From Cloeon dipterum (Eukaryota; Arthropoda; Insecta; Ephemeroptera; Baetidae): a stretch of DNA of 64,000 bases. The position numbers and the translations under genes are program-made. Every line of letters begins with the position of its first letter. The stretch's first letter is position 1. Location of the stretch: the NCBI RefSeq assembly GCF_949628265.1, contig NC_088788.1:23670335-23734334 (forward strand). The letters run 5' to 3'. This document shows positions 50,101 through 61,700 of the stretch, piece by piece. A model generated the notes under the pieces. It saw only the letters and a program-made list of their open reading frames with translations. It was not told the origin of the DNA and did not search any database.

Positions 50101-52004
50101 CAAAGAAGACACGGATGAAAATGGCGCCTTTCGCGGAAAATTCGTGCACAGACGATCATACACATAGAAAGAAATCGGGGAAAACACGAGTCTCCTTTTG
50201 AAACCAAGTTGTAAAAAAGGTATATACGCACGATTTCTAATTATTATTAGTCCCTAATTCCCAAGCGATAGAGAGTGAAAATGGATGCGTGTTTCGTGTT
50301 GATGGGAATATCCAATTAATTTTATCGATTTATTTCGAGAAAAAGGTTAAATTAACTTAAACTATTAAGTTTTTATTTTAACAAAAGGCTAGAAAGAAAG
50401 CAGTTGAATATTTACACAACACAAAATTTGTATTTTGTAAATTGAATTATTAAAAAAAAAAAAAAAAGGAAAAGAAGTTCCAGGGGGAGTTGAAATTTTA
50501 TTCAACCGATTGGACGGCGAGAAAATATAGAATTAAAAAATTTGTGCCAAGAACAGCATTGGTTTGTTATTGATCTCAGTCGTTATTTTAGTTTTTTTTA
50601 AACGAAATATAACATTTTTATCAACATGATCTGGAACTTTCTTTTTCTTATGCTTCAATATCTTATGAATTGCTTTGTGAGTATAATAATTAGTATGATA
50701 GCTTCAATTTAAAAACTATTCAGAATTAAAAAAAAATAATTGAGATATGGACAAAAATGAATATGCCTACCTACTCTCCGTGAATTTTTTTGCTTAAAAA
50801 GCTGTTTCTCACTACGGTTTTTCTTGCTAGACTTTGTCAGGTACTTAATGTTAGGCGTAAAATATTAGTGAAAAATCGGTTGAACATTTTCGAATTGAAA
50901 GAAACCCATAGAAGCTCGACCAAAAAAAGGGAACAGTGAAAACTTTGATCGGCAGCGCGGTTCATTTGTGCGTGAGAGCGAAAACGCAGAATGCCAGCTC
51001 GTAACACAAATCAGATCGGATCAGCTGATTTTTCAGACACGCATAAATAGCAATCGCCGAAAATTAATAGCTGCTTGCTCCGCCGGAATTCCGCCGCCAA
51101 GACAACAACTGCCTCAAAAGCAGATGCAAAAGCTTTAAGCTTTCTCAGAACTCAATTCCTTACGTTGCCGAAACGAAAAAAGGCTAAACGAGCAACTCCA
51201 CTTTTTTGGCAGTGAAGAAGGATGAGGAAAATTTCTCATCAACGCGATTTACAATTGGCAAAAAATACATATAATGCGATGACAGCTTTTGAATCTGTTT
51301 TTTAAGCAATAATGGCTCATTAAGACCATGAAGAACCGAAAAATTCTTTTCAGCGCATTATATTTTAGCATCGAGAATGTTTAACTCAAATTGGTAATTC
51401 GAAAGACAGGTTCTTTCACATGCAACGTAAAAATTGAGTTTCGATTTTTTTTTCTTTGCGTTCCAAAAAAATGTGAGTGCGATTATGTCATAAAATGAAT
51501 TCAGAGCTTCATTTCTAAATTCCAGGTAGTAACTTTCGCACTGTTTTATCAACTTTTTTCATTTCACATGTTCTAAATCTACTTATATTTTGTTCATATT
51601 GCATTTACAGCCTGTTGCGTTGAAGCGTGCTTGCGCGGGAAAAGTCGTGAGCAAGTATAAAAAGACGTTGTTCAAATCAATCGCGGAGAAGAAATTATCT
51701 TTTAAGCCAGCGCGGACCATTTTCAACATGTTTTAGGCAGGAAAGGAAATAAATATTTATTTGACTCCACAAAATTGCAATTTCAAAACTTTCTTGTGAT
51801 TTTGATTATTTATCAGACAAAACGTTCTCCATTATATTAATTGAGCCAAAACGGAGCGTTTGAATGGTAACAAAATATTTGAAAAGTGGAGGAAAATTCT
51901 CACTTGTATTGAATTTTACTGCAGGTGAAAAGTTCTGCAAAATAAAGAGTTCCGTTTCATCATTCTCGTTTTAGAAAGGAAAGAACTATTTTACGGCTGG
52001 AGCT
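38137..52004. other. 13.9 kb without a convincing gene
   Basis: Lies between the myosin start and the orphan acidic exon. GC-richer islands (about 39.0-39.3, 40.05-40.35, 41.8-42.6, 44.3-44.8, 45.6-46.4, 47.5-47.9 and 49.2-49.7 kb) alternate with very AT-rich stretches, including a 16-base A run at 50452. Open frames exist in the islands but overlap on several frames and look like chance. The pattern suggests cis-regulatory DNA, perhaps for the myosin gene, or intron sequence of a transcript whose exons I cannot see. No tRNA, rRNA or transposon was recognised. Confidence 0.5.
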
Positions 52005-52010
52005 TTTATT
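52005..52010 (-). terminator. poly(A) signal AATAAA of the 52.1 kb exon
   Basis: Minus-strand AATAAA 100 bases beyond the stop codon at 52110, which supports 52110-52490 as a 3' terminal coding exon. Confidence 0.4.
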
Positions 52011-52109
52011 GATGGCCGTTGAATTTAGCAATAATAAATAAAAGACTCTTAATAATGAGAAAGGTCCTTAAAACTAAAATGTAGGAGAAAATCAAACTCG
52101 TGTTCAACT

Positions 52110-52490
52110 CTATTTGTACACTTTTAGGCTAAGGGGAAAGATTTTGACATTTGTCTGACCTGCGTTGCGGTGTGTGCACTTGAGTTTGGTGGTGAGCAGG
52201 TGCTGCAGGGCCACCTTCTCCTTGTGTCGGCAGAAAAAATCGGGCCGAATGTTGTTGGCGTGCAGGAAGCGGTCGTAGGCGGCCAGGGTTGTGAGCACAC
52301 GACGCGCAACGCAGCACGCCGCCCCCAGCCGCCCCCGCGCAGCCGCCCCCGCCGCCTCCGAGTCATCCGAGCTGCTACTGTCGTCGCCGTCGTCGCTGTC
52401 GTCTTCGTCGTCCGAGGAGGGTGGCCGGGGGCCGGTCCCGTCGGCGGCCGCGGCCGCCGGCTCGTAGGTCTGGTCGGGCAGCAGCAGCAT
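52110..52490 (-). CDS. unrecognised acidic protein, probably a 3' terminal exon
   Basis: Minus-strand frame open from just after a TAG at about 52665 to a stop at 52110. The first ATG is at 52490 and would give 126 residues; upstream exons are likely, so the true 5' end is unknown. Visible parts are LLLPDQTYEP, an Ala run, an acidic Ser/Asp tract (SSDDEDDSDDGDDSSSSDDS), then a more ordinary helical stretch RVLTTLAAYDRFLHANNIRP and DFFCRHKEKVALQHLLTTKL. This last segment is the best evidence that the frame is real. A possible donor (GCAG|GTCAGA) at about 52158 would remove the last 16 residues. The other frames over this GC-rich stretch read as Pro/Arg-rich noise. I cannot name it, and it does not join in phase to the MIC13-like exons upstream. 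Confidence 0.42.
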   Translation of the reverse strand: MLLLPDQTYEPAAAAADGTGPRPPSSDDEDDSDDGDDSSSSDDSEAAGAAARGRLGAACCVARRVLTTLAAYDRFLHANNIRPDFFCRHKEKVALQHLLTTKLKCTHRNAGQTNVKIFPLSLKVYK

Positions 52491-52669
52491 GGGACATGGC
52501 CGTTCGGCCGTTCCGCTCCACGCTGGCCGCTCGCCGCCAGGCACCAGCACCCACTGGCCTGGCCTGGCCCGGCCACACAACGCTGCTCCTCGGACCGCCA
52601 CACGGCCGCGGCGCTCGAGGCGTGCGCACTCGCGCTAGCTCCCCCGACCCAATCTCTGCCGCGCTAGTT

Positions 52670-55127
52670 GCTTCCAACGAACCTTTCGCCCTCGATTCGG
52701 CCAGGGCTCTTCCACATATTACATCTAGACGGAGGAAACAAGATTTAGCCAAAAATCAGATTCAAATCATTAGAACTATATTTTCAGTGGGCTACTGAGA
52801 CTGAGTCTGGAAGATTTTTCTTAAATATCCGAGTGGTTTCATTCAAAGTAAAATGTGGAGACATTTTTGTTTCCATAGATTGTTAATGTTCCGGGGAAAG
52901 TTTGAGCCCAGCTAGGAACAAACCTAAAAAAATCATTCAAAGACGAACTTCACTCTTGTTGCTCAAAAAATCTTAAATTTATTTTTTAGATATTCCGGCG
53001 TCACTTTCACGCCTTTTGTCTGATGATAAAACTTAAAACTATCGATCTGCCACAGACGGCATCCCACATACAAATATTAGACATCTTTGACTTTTCTTAA
53101 TTACAATTTCTTATTTGAATCGGAAAAAAAATTTATCTGCTGAGTGAAATAAAAATACCAGAGATGCACAGTTAAAATGAAGCAGAAATAATATCCCAAC
53201 AGAAAATTGAGAAGCAATTTAATTTTATGCTTGATCCCTTAAATTTTGGCGTCAAAATTATGCTCAAATTTTCACATCTTCTCCCACTATTTATGCCCCT
53301 GAACCTGTAAGACGTAACTGCAGTATAAGCTGCGAGAAATATTGACGCGCTATTGAAAACGATTGACTAGTAGTCTTTCTTAACTTTTTTTCAAACAATA
53401 GTTCAACCTAATATAAATATTTGGGGTGATTCTTTCTGCACTAAAGGAGGGCACAGACCGACAACACTTAATATTGGTTCAATCCATTAAAATTAAAAAT
53501 AGAACTAAGCAAGCTTAATCAATAGAAGATCGAGTGCCGTATTAATCTTGTGAAGACTCCCGACACTTGCCCTTCCTGTGACTAAACCGGACTAAACTAT
53601 CTTTTAAAAAATTTCAATACCTAAAATTTAGTAATTTGTTTCGAGCAATTTAAAAAATTCAGTTCTGCTTCTCATACACAAAAAATCTAGTAATTATATC
53701 CATATGTACCTTTTTGTGATTTTTTTACCGCGGTGGAATTGTCATATATTCAAATGAGTAAAGCAACTGTTGACTTTCAATTCAAATGTGTTCCATAGCT
53801 GTCAATCCAGTTGTCGGTTGGGAAATAAAAAAAGGCTGATGATGATGCGCGGTGGGATTCGTCCATTGTTAGCACCGAATCGTTGCAGTCATGCTGGTGC
53901 CAACAATGTTGTTGCTGCACCGGCTAACAAACAAACACAAACAAGGCTGATGGCTGCTCAAGTTCAACGCTCTTGACCCGGCCAGCGCTTTTTATTTCTC
54001 TCGTTTTTTCTTTCCTCCACGCTCGCCGTGCCGGCTCATTTCCTCGCCGCCGCTAATTATATTTCGTGAAAATATGAAAGGTCGCCGCACGTCAAGGTGC
54101 AAAGGTGCAAAGGAGGCGTTTCCCTCTTTACCTCTCTCCCTCGCGCGACGTAAATCATTATTTTCAGTCTTCGAGACAGCACTGCGTTAAAAACGCGTCG
54201 TTTTCGCTTTTATTCTAATTAGGATTCGGACGGGCATTCCTTTACGCCTGGGAAGATCGGATCTCGTCAGCTCTCGCAATAATTTTTCTACATCATGTGA
54301 GCGTCATTGTTGGAGTATCATAAAGACGAGAGGGCTGCATTCCCAGGCGGCTACTTGCAAGCGTTCATGAGTCAGGGTAGCAACGCTAACTCTTTCCAAG
54401 AGTTAAATTCACCAAATTAGGCCAGCCTCTCAGCTTATGTAAAACCTCATCCATCTTTCATACCGATTCTTTTGACTTAATCTTCCTATCCTTTTTTAAA
54501 GGTGCTTCTGTTACAACTCCGGGTATATAGAGGGGGACTACGTGTTGTTAGAGATGTTCAAATTTAATTTGTAGCCCTGCTTCTCCCCGTTATTAAAAAT
54601 ATCACATGAGCTATTATCCCACAGTTTCTTCTGAAGCACTATCATAGTGTCCCTTGGATTGAAACTGGCTATTTAAAATTCATGTTGATCCCTTGCTCAG
54701 CAAAATCCCTCACAACAATAGCCACCATAATTAGTATAGGGTAATGCATGACTCCTCTGACAGTCGATTTTTTTCTTAGGTCTGGTGTGACTGATCTCAT
54801 TTGGAATTTATACGTTTACCGTGGAGAACAGCAGCAACAGCAGCCTATTTGCTGCTAAAAGACAGAAAAATGCGCCTGCTGCGTATTTCCGGTCGAATGC
54901 ACTGGAGATAAGCGCGGCAGCTGATCTGTCGAGGGAGCTGCCACCTGATGCACGTCCCGCAGTGACACGCGCACAGATTATAATCTCGACGGGGACGAGA
55001 CGAGGAACGCGCTGCGACTGCCAACTCATCCTCCGCTCACAGGATTATAATCTCAAAAGCACACAGAGCCATTTTCGACCTTTGCTCCAATTATCATCGC
55101 TTTTCCTTTCCGGGCAGAATTTCAAGG
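52670..55127. other. no coding sequence recognised
   Basis: AT-rich with a GC-richer block at about 53.95-54.25 and 54.82-55.08 kb. It should contain the promoter or earlier exons of the orphan 52.1 kb gene; a good acceptor (TTGTTTCCTCCGTCTAG, minus strand, about 52714-52730) is present but leads into stops in the frame used downstream. Confidence 0.45.
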
Positions 55128-55133
55128 TTTATT
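55128..55133 (-). terminator. poly(A) signal AATAAA of the MIC13-like gene
   Basis: Minus-strand AATAAA 17 bases after the stop codon at 55151, which fixes the 3' end of that gene. Confidence 0.6.
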
Positions 55134-55150
55134 CAGAGCAAGAACAATCG

Positions 55151-58100
55151 TCAGGTCGTTTTCTCGGACTCAGGGTGCGCCTGGTGCGCCTGCTGACAAC
55201 AGGTGACACGCACCTCTTTGGCCTCCTTTTTGATGATTCTCTGTTTTACCGCCTCCTCAGCCTCTTCCATGGCCACCAGCTCCGCTTCATCCGTGGTTGG
55301 CAGATTGGTCTCTTCTTTGGTCGGCACTTCGGGGAGTGGCCGGCTTTCATCTCTGAAACAGAAAATTCATCGTTCCATTTCCATTTAAACGAACCCCTCT
55401 TTCTTATGTATGTTCTGACTTTCTAGGAAACTTAACAAGTTAAATTTGTCCTTTAACAAATAAAAAATATAGCTTAAATCCCGCTTTGTCTTGATGTAAA
55501 AAAATGTGTTAAAAGGAGACTTTGACGCTTGAAAGCGATCATGCAGAAATTTGACGAAATGGAAAGCGACCTGTGGATCTCAGGGTTGCCTGGCTGGATG
55601 ATTACGGCTGCTAGGTGGCACTGTCCGTCGGCCACTGCCTCAACGAAAGGTGCCTCGTGCTCAGGGTGTGTCGTCCTCGTCCGGAAGTGCCAGGGTCCGG
55701 GCACGCAAGTGGCTGAGGACTCGTAGGCGGCTCGTTCCGCGTCGGCGGCGAGGCGGCCGACGGCCGTAGCCGCTCGCTGCACGCCGTCAAAGGCGGCCAC
55801 CACTGCGCGGTTCCAAGTCGACGCCCGGCAGGGGGCATCGGCGCCACTCAAGGTCTGAAAGAGAAAGTCAGAGGCAGAGTGGAGAGGAGCAAATGGGTCG
55901 CTCACGATGAGGGCGCCAGGGCCCCACTGGTCCCAAAGTGCCCGCGTCTCACTGCTCGGGCCCCACACGCTATTGTCCAGCGTCCACTTGACACAGAACG
56001 CGCCCACTCCGACCTTCGCACCGAATCTAGCAAAAGTTTATATTATATAATCGGAATTTTTTAATTAATCGAACGTTTCGCAGTCAGAAACTAGGGGTAT
56101 AAGATTTAAATTTTGGATTAGGGGAATTTTGCGGGCCAACGAGTTACAGGGGGCTTTTAGAACCGAAACGAGGTTTCACCCAGGTCCAGAACACAGTCCT
56201 TCAAACTTCAAAGGTTGAAATTCTTAGTCGGTACGTGCACGGGCTAAATTTGAAAATTTTAAGTATCACATATATCATTGCTTATTTTAATTTTATTTAT
56301 GTTCAGCTGACCAAGAAAGACCTGGGTTTAGGTATTTCACGCTTGAAATATTAAAACTGCGGCCTTAAATCAAGAGGTTCGAGTTCTATAATCATGATTC
56401 TTGGCAATCCACTCTTGTAAGTGTCTAATTATTAAACTTCTACAGCTTATTCATTTTCAGTGAAAAACATTTAAGTGCCCTGTATGGTTTCTACTAATAA
56501 ACAACTTCGCAATTAAAAAGAAAGATGTGGACAGAATCATTTGGAGTGCACGAAATTTTTATCAAAAAGGCTTATTTATAAATAAATTTCAAAGCCACGT
56601 CGCATTTTTAAGCCAGTCGTTGGAGATATTTGAGTATTTTGGAGATTAAATACTGGCTTCTCAATGTCAGAAGATGGCAAAAGGTGGTTAATTCAGAGAC
56701 TTGAAATACTCAAATAACTCAACGGGCTGGAAGGCGCACCGGCGCCGACTCGCCACTTGCTAGTTTTCGCAACTTTCCAGTGGCTTTAGGGACATAATAT
56801 TATGTCTTTTCAATTAAGGACCTCGGTGCAGGGAGGCGAAAAGATGGCCCCATGTTATCCTTTCGGTTGTGTTTTTGGGACTAAGTGAGCATATAGCCCA
56901 CGGGAAGTGCTGAGCAGAGGTTAAAAAATAGCAGCAAACCTATTAAACTAAGAATAACATTATGAACAAACGATGTCTATAAAATAAAATCCGATCATTT
57001 TGTCAACTGGTTGAAATAAATTAATATGCGGTTGGTGCATAGCAGAACTTCACGACGAAATAAAGGAAAACCGCGATACGGAACTCACAGGAAGAGTCTG
57101 TAGGCGAAGAGTGCGGCGGCAGGAACCTGGTTGGGCTCGTTTGGCCGGCTTTGTCGGACGACGGGTGGCACCAGTGGTGGACACTGCTTATCGCCGTGCG
57201 TGCAGATCGCGGGACACTTGGGCGCCGCCGCCTCCGAGCCGCCGCCCCGGCCGACTCTTGAAGGACACGCGTTGGAGAAGAGGCGCGAACGCGCTGCTCC
57301 AGTCGTTATCAAAACTGGCTGCAAAAACAAACCCTGAATGTACCTAGCTAAATCTCTATGGAGAACCTTTAGCAAACCCTCATAATTCTTCTGCGGAGAA
57401 TTTTGACACACGTTTGAATATAAAAATTCGGTGAAATCTTTCAGTGACTTTTGATTGTTACAGGTTTTTATTGTTAGCGATATATGAGCAATAGGCTACA
57501 ATTGGATTCTGTTAAAATGGAATTCATAGTGCCAACCAAAGAAAAAAAATTAAGATTTTACTGACTGCCTTGAAGAAATTTGTATCACGTATCATATAAA
57601 AAGTAACTTGCTATGTCTATCTTGATTGGCGTCTGTAAGCGACTTATGCAACCGGCGGTGCCAAGATATACCGCAGGCTGCATAGCCACTCACTCCGCTC
57701 GCTTTTCCAAATTCGGTAGCTTCTGTCAATGGTGATGATAAGAGCAATACAGTTAACATTAATGTGCGATCAAAATAAAAAAATATCGAAAATCAGGAAA
57801 ATGAAAAATGCTTGTTTGCGTTTATTTAAAATGTCATTTGGTACTGCGATCAGAAACCAGGAAATTTAAATATTGTGCCATAACGAGGATAAGTATGTGA
57901 GAAATTTTAAAATCTTTCATTAAAAAACGTTACCGTGGAATTATATCAGGGTATAGAAGCCAGAAGCCAGACATCAGACTAAATAAAGTGACTTACTTAT
58001 TAACTTTTAATTAAATTATAATGACATGGAATTCATGTATGAATGAAGAAAAAATTGCATTTGAAATGTAAACTTTCTTATTTCTGTATTTTAATTTTTC

Positions 58101-58476
58101 AATCTTATTCTGCTCTCGTATATTCAACAATATATACGTATATATGTGGTCTAGGGAAGTTGTTGAAAGTCTCATTCAATTTCAACTTGGCTGCCTGTTT
58201 AGGAGCCATGTGGATTAGAATAATTTGTAAAACATGAAATTGTTAAAGAGCTCGATTTATTTGCCCTAGTTTTAAAAGAAATAGTAAACATTCAGCAACA
58301 AATCATATTAAGTTGGGAAATTTGCTGTCATACACAATCTTCAAATACAACGGAAAATCCAGATTTAAAAAATCTAATTTGGTTCGTTTTGAAAGCAGAT
58401 GAACCTGTGCTCGTATTGTTTTCCACGAACAGCGTGATGAATGAAATAGTGGAAAGCGGCGCTTTCCGCGTGGCAT
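55151..58476 (-). CDS. MICOS subunit MIC13/QIL1-like protein, extended
   Basis: Proposed exons on the minus strand: 58476-58405, 57318-57089, 56026-55571 and 55352-55151, joining in phase to 319 residues. The core, about residues 90-125, is a hydrophobic segment followed by a short exposed motif (ALFAYRLFLFGAKVGVGAF, then WTLDNSVWGPSSET), comparable to the MIC13 membrane segment and its GVWG-S-x-x-T motif. Further on, STWNRAVVAAFDGVQRA aligns with the SWNAGIM region of human MIC13. MIC13 bridges the MIC60 and MIC10 subcomplexes at crista junctions of the inner mitochondrial membrane. Exon 1 plus the next exon give a start rich in Arg and Ser with no acidic residue for about 45 positions (MPRGKRRFPLFHSSRCSW), like a mitochondrial presequence. 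The acidic C-terminal tail is not known in MIC13 (about 118 residues). The last three exons are firmer than the first. Confidence 0.5.
57645..57684. repeat. imperfect hairpin in the first intron of the MIC13-like gene
   Basis: Two 15-base arms (TATGCAACCGGCGGT and ACCGCAGGCTGCATA) pair at 13 of 15 positions around a 10-base loop. No further function can be read from it. Confidence 0.5.
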
Positions 58477-58731
58477 GTCGGAGGGGGAAAATCGCGAGGC
58501 AAAGCCGGGGTGGGGGCGGCGAGGGGGCGCGCCGGCGCTGGGGTCGGTCGCGATCGATGGGGCTGCGGCGGCGGAGGCGGGGGGCGGTGCGCCGGCGCCC
58601 GTGGGCCAGTGTCGATCGCGGCCGTCGAGCAAGCAAGCAAAAGAGAAAGACAGGAAGAGAACGAGCTAGCGAAAGCGGCTGCTGCTGACGGCTGGACGGA
58701 CGGACGGCTGGCGGCTGCAGCATGGAGTGAC
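58477..58731. promoter_or_regulatory. likely bidirectional promoter, MIC13-like gene / FBXL16
   Basis: The proposed start codons of the two divergent genes are 255 bases apart in a very GC-rich, CpG-rich block without a TATA box. The 5' leaders of both genes must fit here, so the two genes probably share promoter sequence. Confidence 0.4.
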
Positions 58732-61700
58732 ATGTCGATGTCCGCTCAGGGCGTGGTGGAGCGGGCCAGCGCCGAACTCAGCAAGCGCATCAATGGGCTC
58801 GGCCTGCGCTCGTCGTCGGCGTCGGCGGGGTCTGGTGGGCCCACCGGGGGCCCGCCGCCGGGCACCCACTCGCCCAGCAAGGGCACCAGCGTCATGGAGC
58901 GCGTGACCAACGTCTTCTGCGGCGGCTCGTCCTCGTCGGCGGCCAACGGCTTCAACGGCGGCCACCGCGGCCCCGGCGGCTGCCTCCCGCCGCCACCCGA
59001 CAAGCCCTCCAGGTCGGTGCCGCCGCCGCGCTGCGGCCCCCCAAGGCCCCCTCCCAGCCCGAGCCGCGCGCATCGATCCGCGTCGAGCGCGCTCGATTCA
59101 CAGCTGCGGCCAATCTTTGCCCTCGCCGCCGATCGAATTCAAGCTCCCAGCATTGCGACTTTCGGATCTTTTTTTGCAACTGCTTTTCAATCTCGTCTCT
59201 TTCTGACCCTCTTAGCTGACGGCTTTTCCCGACGCGCAGTATCTTGGGCAGCAACTGTCAATGATGCAAAAATCCAACTAAAATTTTCAAATCATCATTT
59301 TCCGTTTTCCATCTAAATTGTAATAAAATTGACCGTCGGCCTCTTTTGGCAGTTAATTTGTCTTCTGCGTGATTTAAATTTCGTCTATAAATTTCACTTA
59401 TTCTTGATGCGGTTGTGAAAATATAAATGTTTCACGGTACAAAAATAATTCTTCTCATTGCTACATGTAAACGAGATCATCATGAAATGGGGTCTCATTG
59501 AAAATCCAGTGACTGGAAGCAAGAGAGAAACAAAATCCTAGTTTTTTTATGAATACAACAACAAATCGATATCGTTCTGAATGAAATAGTGCGCGTGCCA
59601 GCAGAGCTACGCTTTGGATGTTCATTTTGCTTCCATCATTGTTTTGCCCTTTTGTTTATTTTGTGTCTACATGGTTTTCCAGCAAAGGAAAATTTCATGT
59701 CAGCATCAATCATCTTTCAAGGGAAAATCTAAAAAGTCTGGCTTGGTGATATACATTTTTGAATGAAATATTTTTTCTGAACCGAGCTGAATCCTCCCCT
59801 GATTTTCTCAGCATTTCCCTACCTCCCTTTAAATATAAATGAATGCGCTGCGTGCTCAAGCGGCAAACCATTTTTAATCAACTTTTTATGACCGTTCATC
59901 TTCATTGTCGGCAGGTTCCTGGCGCTGCGTTCAACGTCAGCGGTTGGTAAAGCACACGCGGCGTTGCGGGCACCGCGACCGCCGCCGCGGACAGTGCCGC
60001 CGCCGCAGGTGAAGGCGGCGCCGCGCGTCTGGCACAGTTGGAGCGACCTGATGATGGACGAACGTTTCCTCGCCAGGTTCTTCCACATCTATTTCGCACC
60101 ATCAGACCGAAAAACCCTTCCCCAGGTATGAATTCATAAAAATAATCTCTACTTGGATTCTGATTTTACCGTTGTTATCATTTATTTGAATACGCAATAA
60201 ACAATGGAATTTAATAGTTAAAAGAACTGCGAGATCAATTTCCAGTGAGAAAATCAGATTTAATGATTAAATTTACGGATGCACAAAAATTCTAGTTGTA
60301 TTATTATGAATTAAAATTCAATCATTTTTACATAAACATATCCTTCAAGATGTTTTAGGGAATAATATTTCGAAATTTTTTTCCAATATCTGCTATACGG
60401 TGGTTGCTCGTCAAAGAGGCAAATGCTTGAAAGTGACGGAAAAAGCAGACGTGTCAGCCCTCAAAAAGGATGAAAGGGTCGATTCAGAAGAGGGCTTAGT
60501 CATCAGCCGCCCCCTCTGCCACTCTCTGATCCCGTGTTTTGCTTTTGGTCCGCCAGTAGCCAGCATCCCTCTCTTTTTGCCATTTCGCACACCAATGTTG
60601 ATTATTTGCATCCACTCTTGAAGATAATCCCGTATTTTGTCTTTGGAGTTTGCTTATCTCATACGTGGAGAGAAAATGAATAATTTTTTAACAGCAGATG
60701 AGCGATGCAACTCTTGAAAAAGGGGGTGTACTGGGGTGACTGTCGTCATCGATTTCGACAGTAAATTGCAAATAATGCGATTTAGCACGAGGCAGAAGCC
60801 TCGCGCGCGCCTCGTCTCGAGACTTCGGATCAGACGGCGGCGCGCGTTTTCTCGTGGAAAATACAATTAGCAGAAATAACGCAGCCAGCGTCTCTCGTCG
60901 CGCGAGGGTGCCGATGGAGGGGTGGGGGTGCAGCCGCGGCAGAGTAAACATTGCGAACGGTACGGTGGCGCTATTTTGAGCCAGAGTGTGTATAGCACTT
61001 GCTGCGTACGCTGAGAGAAATGTCATGTACTAGAAAAAAGACGCGTTGAAAATGCAACCTTTACAATATTTAAAATCGCTGTCTTTTCATTTCATTGAAT
61101 TCATATTTGTGATATTGTTACAAGATAATTCAGCTTTTTATTTTTATTGTATTTATAAAATCATAAATTTTAATCTATGTCTGGAAATTAAAACATTAAA
61201 GTAAATATTAGATCTGAGATTGTCAAAAAGATTTGAGTGTATGTTGTGAGAGAAAATCAGACTCGTAAAGATTACTTTGTTCCATGACAAAATATGTATT
61301 TCTCAACATCAATTCACATTTAAGAGTGTGCTAGCATATATGGTTGAAATACAAAGTAGTGTCTGGTGCTGCTGAGAAAATTATTATTTGAATAATATAT
61401 GATTCATTGTTAAATCCGATACATCTATGAACCTTGAACACAACATTGCGGTGTTGATTCGAGTAACAAATTGCGCTGCGCCCGTTCGATTTCCCTGTGC
61501 ACATACAACTCCAGGGAGGGTGACAGGGGTGCGGAGGGGGTTGAGGGTGCAACGGCCGCCGCACGTGCAGCCCCACTCGACACATATTATTCCTCTCCAG
61601 CACGAAAACTTTTTTCCTTTCCATAATACCTTCAATGCTTATATTAAGTCCATCCCAGAAAGAAATTTCTCGAGTATCTCTCCCGCTTTCAAGGATACAT

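Noticed and set aside
51656-51663. Plus-strand TATAAAAA upstream of the orphan exon
   Set aside because: Wrong strand for the orphan gene, and the only ATG that follows is closed at once by a stop.
52170-52667. Plus-strand 165-codon frame over the orphan exon
   Set aside because: Arg/Gly/Pro-rich mirror of the acidic minus-strand frame; the minus frame has the better protein character and a poly(A) signal.
56376-56400. AGGTTCGAGTTC, similar to a tRNA B box
   Set aside because: Upstream sequence does not form D or anticodon arms; it sits in an intron of the MIC13-like gene.
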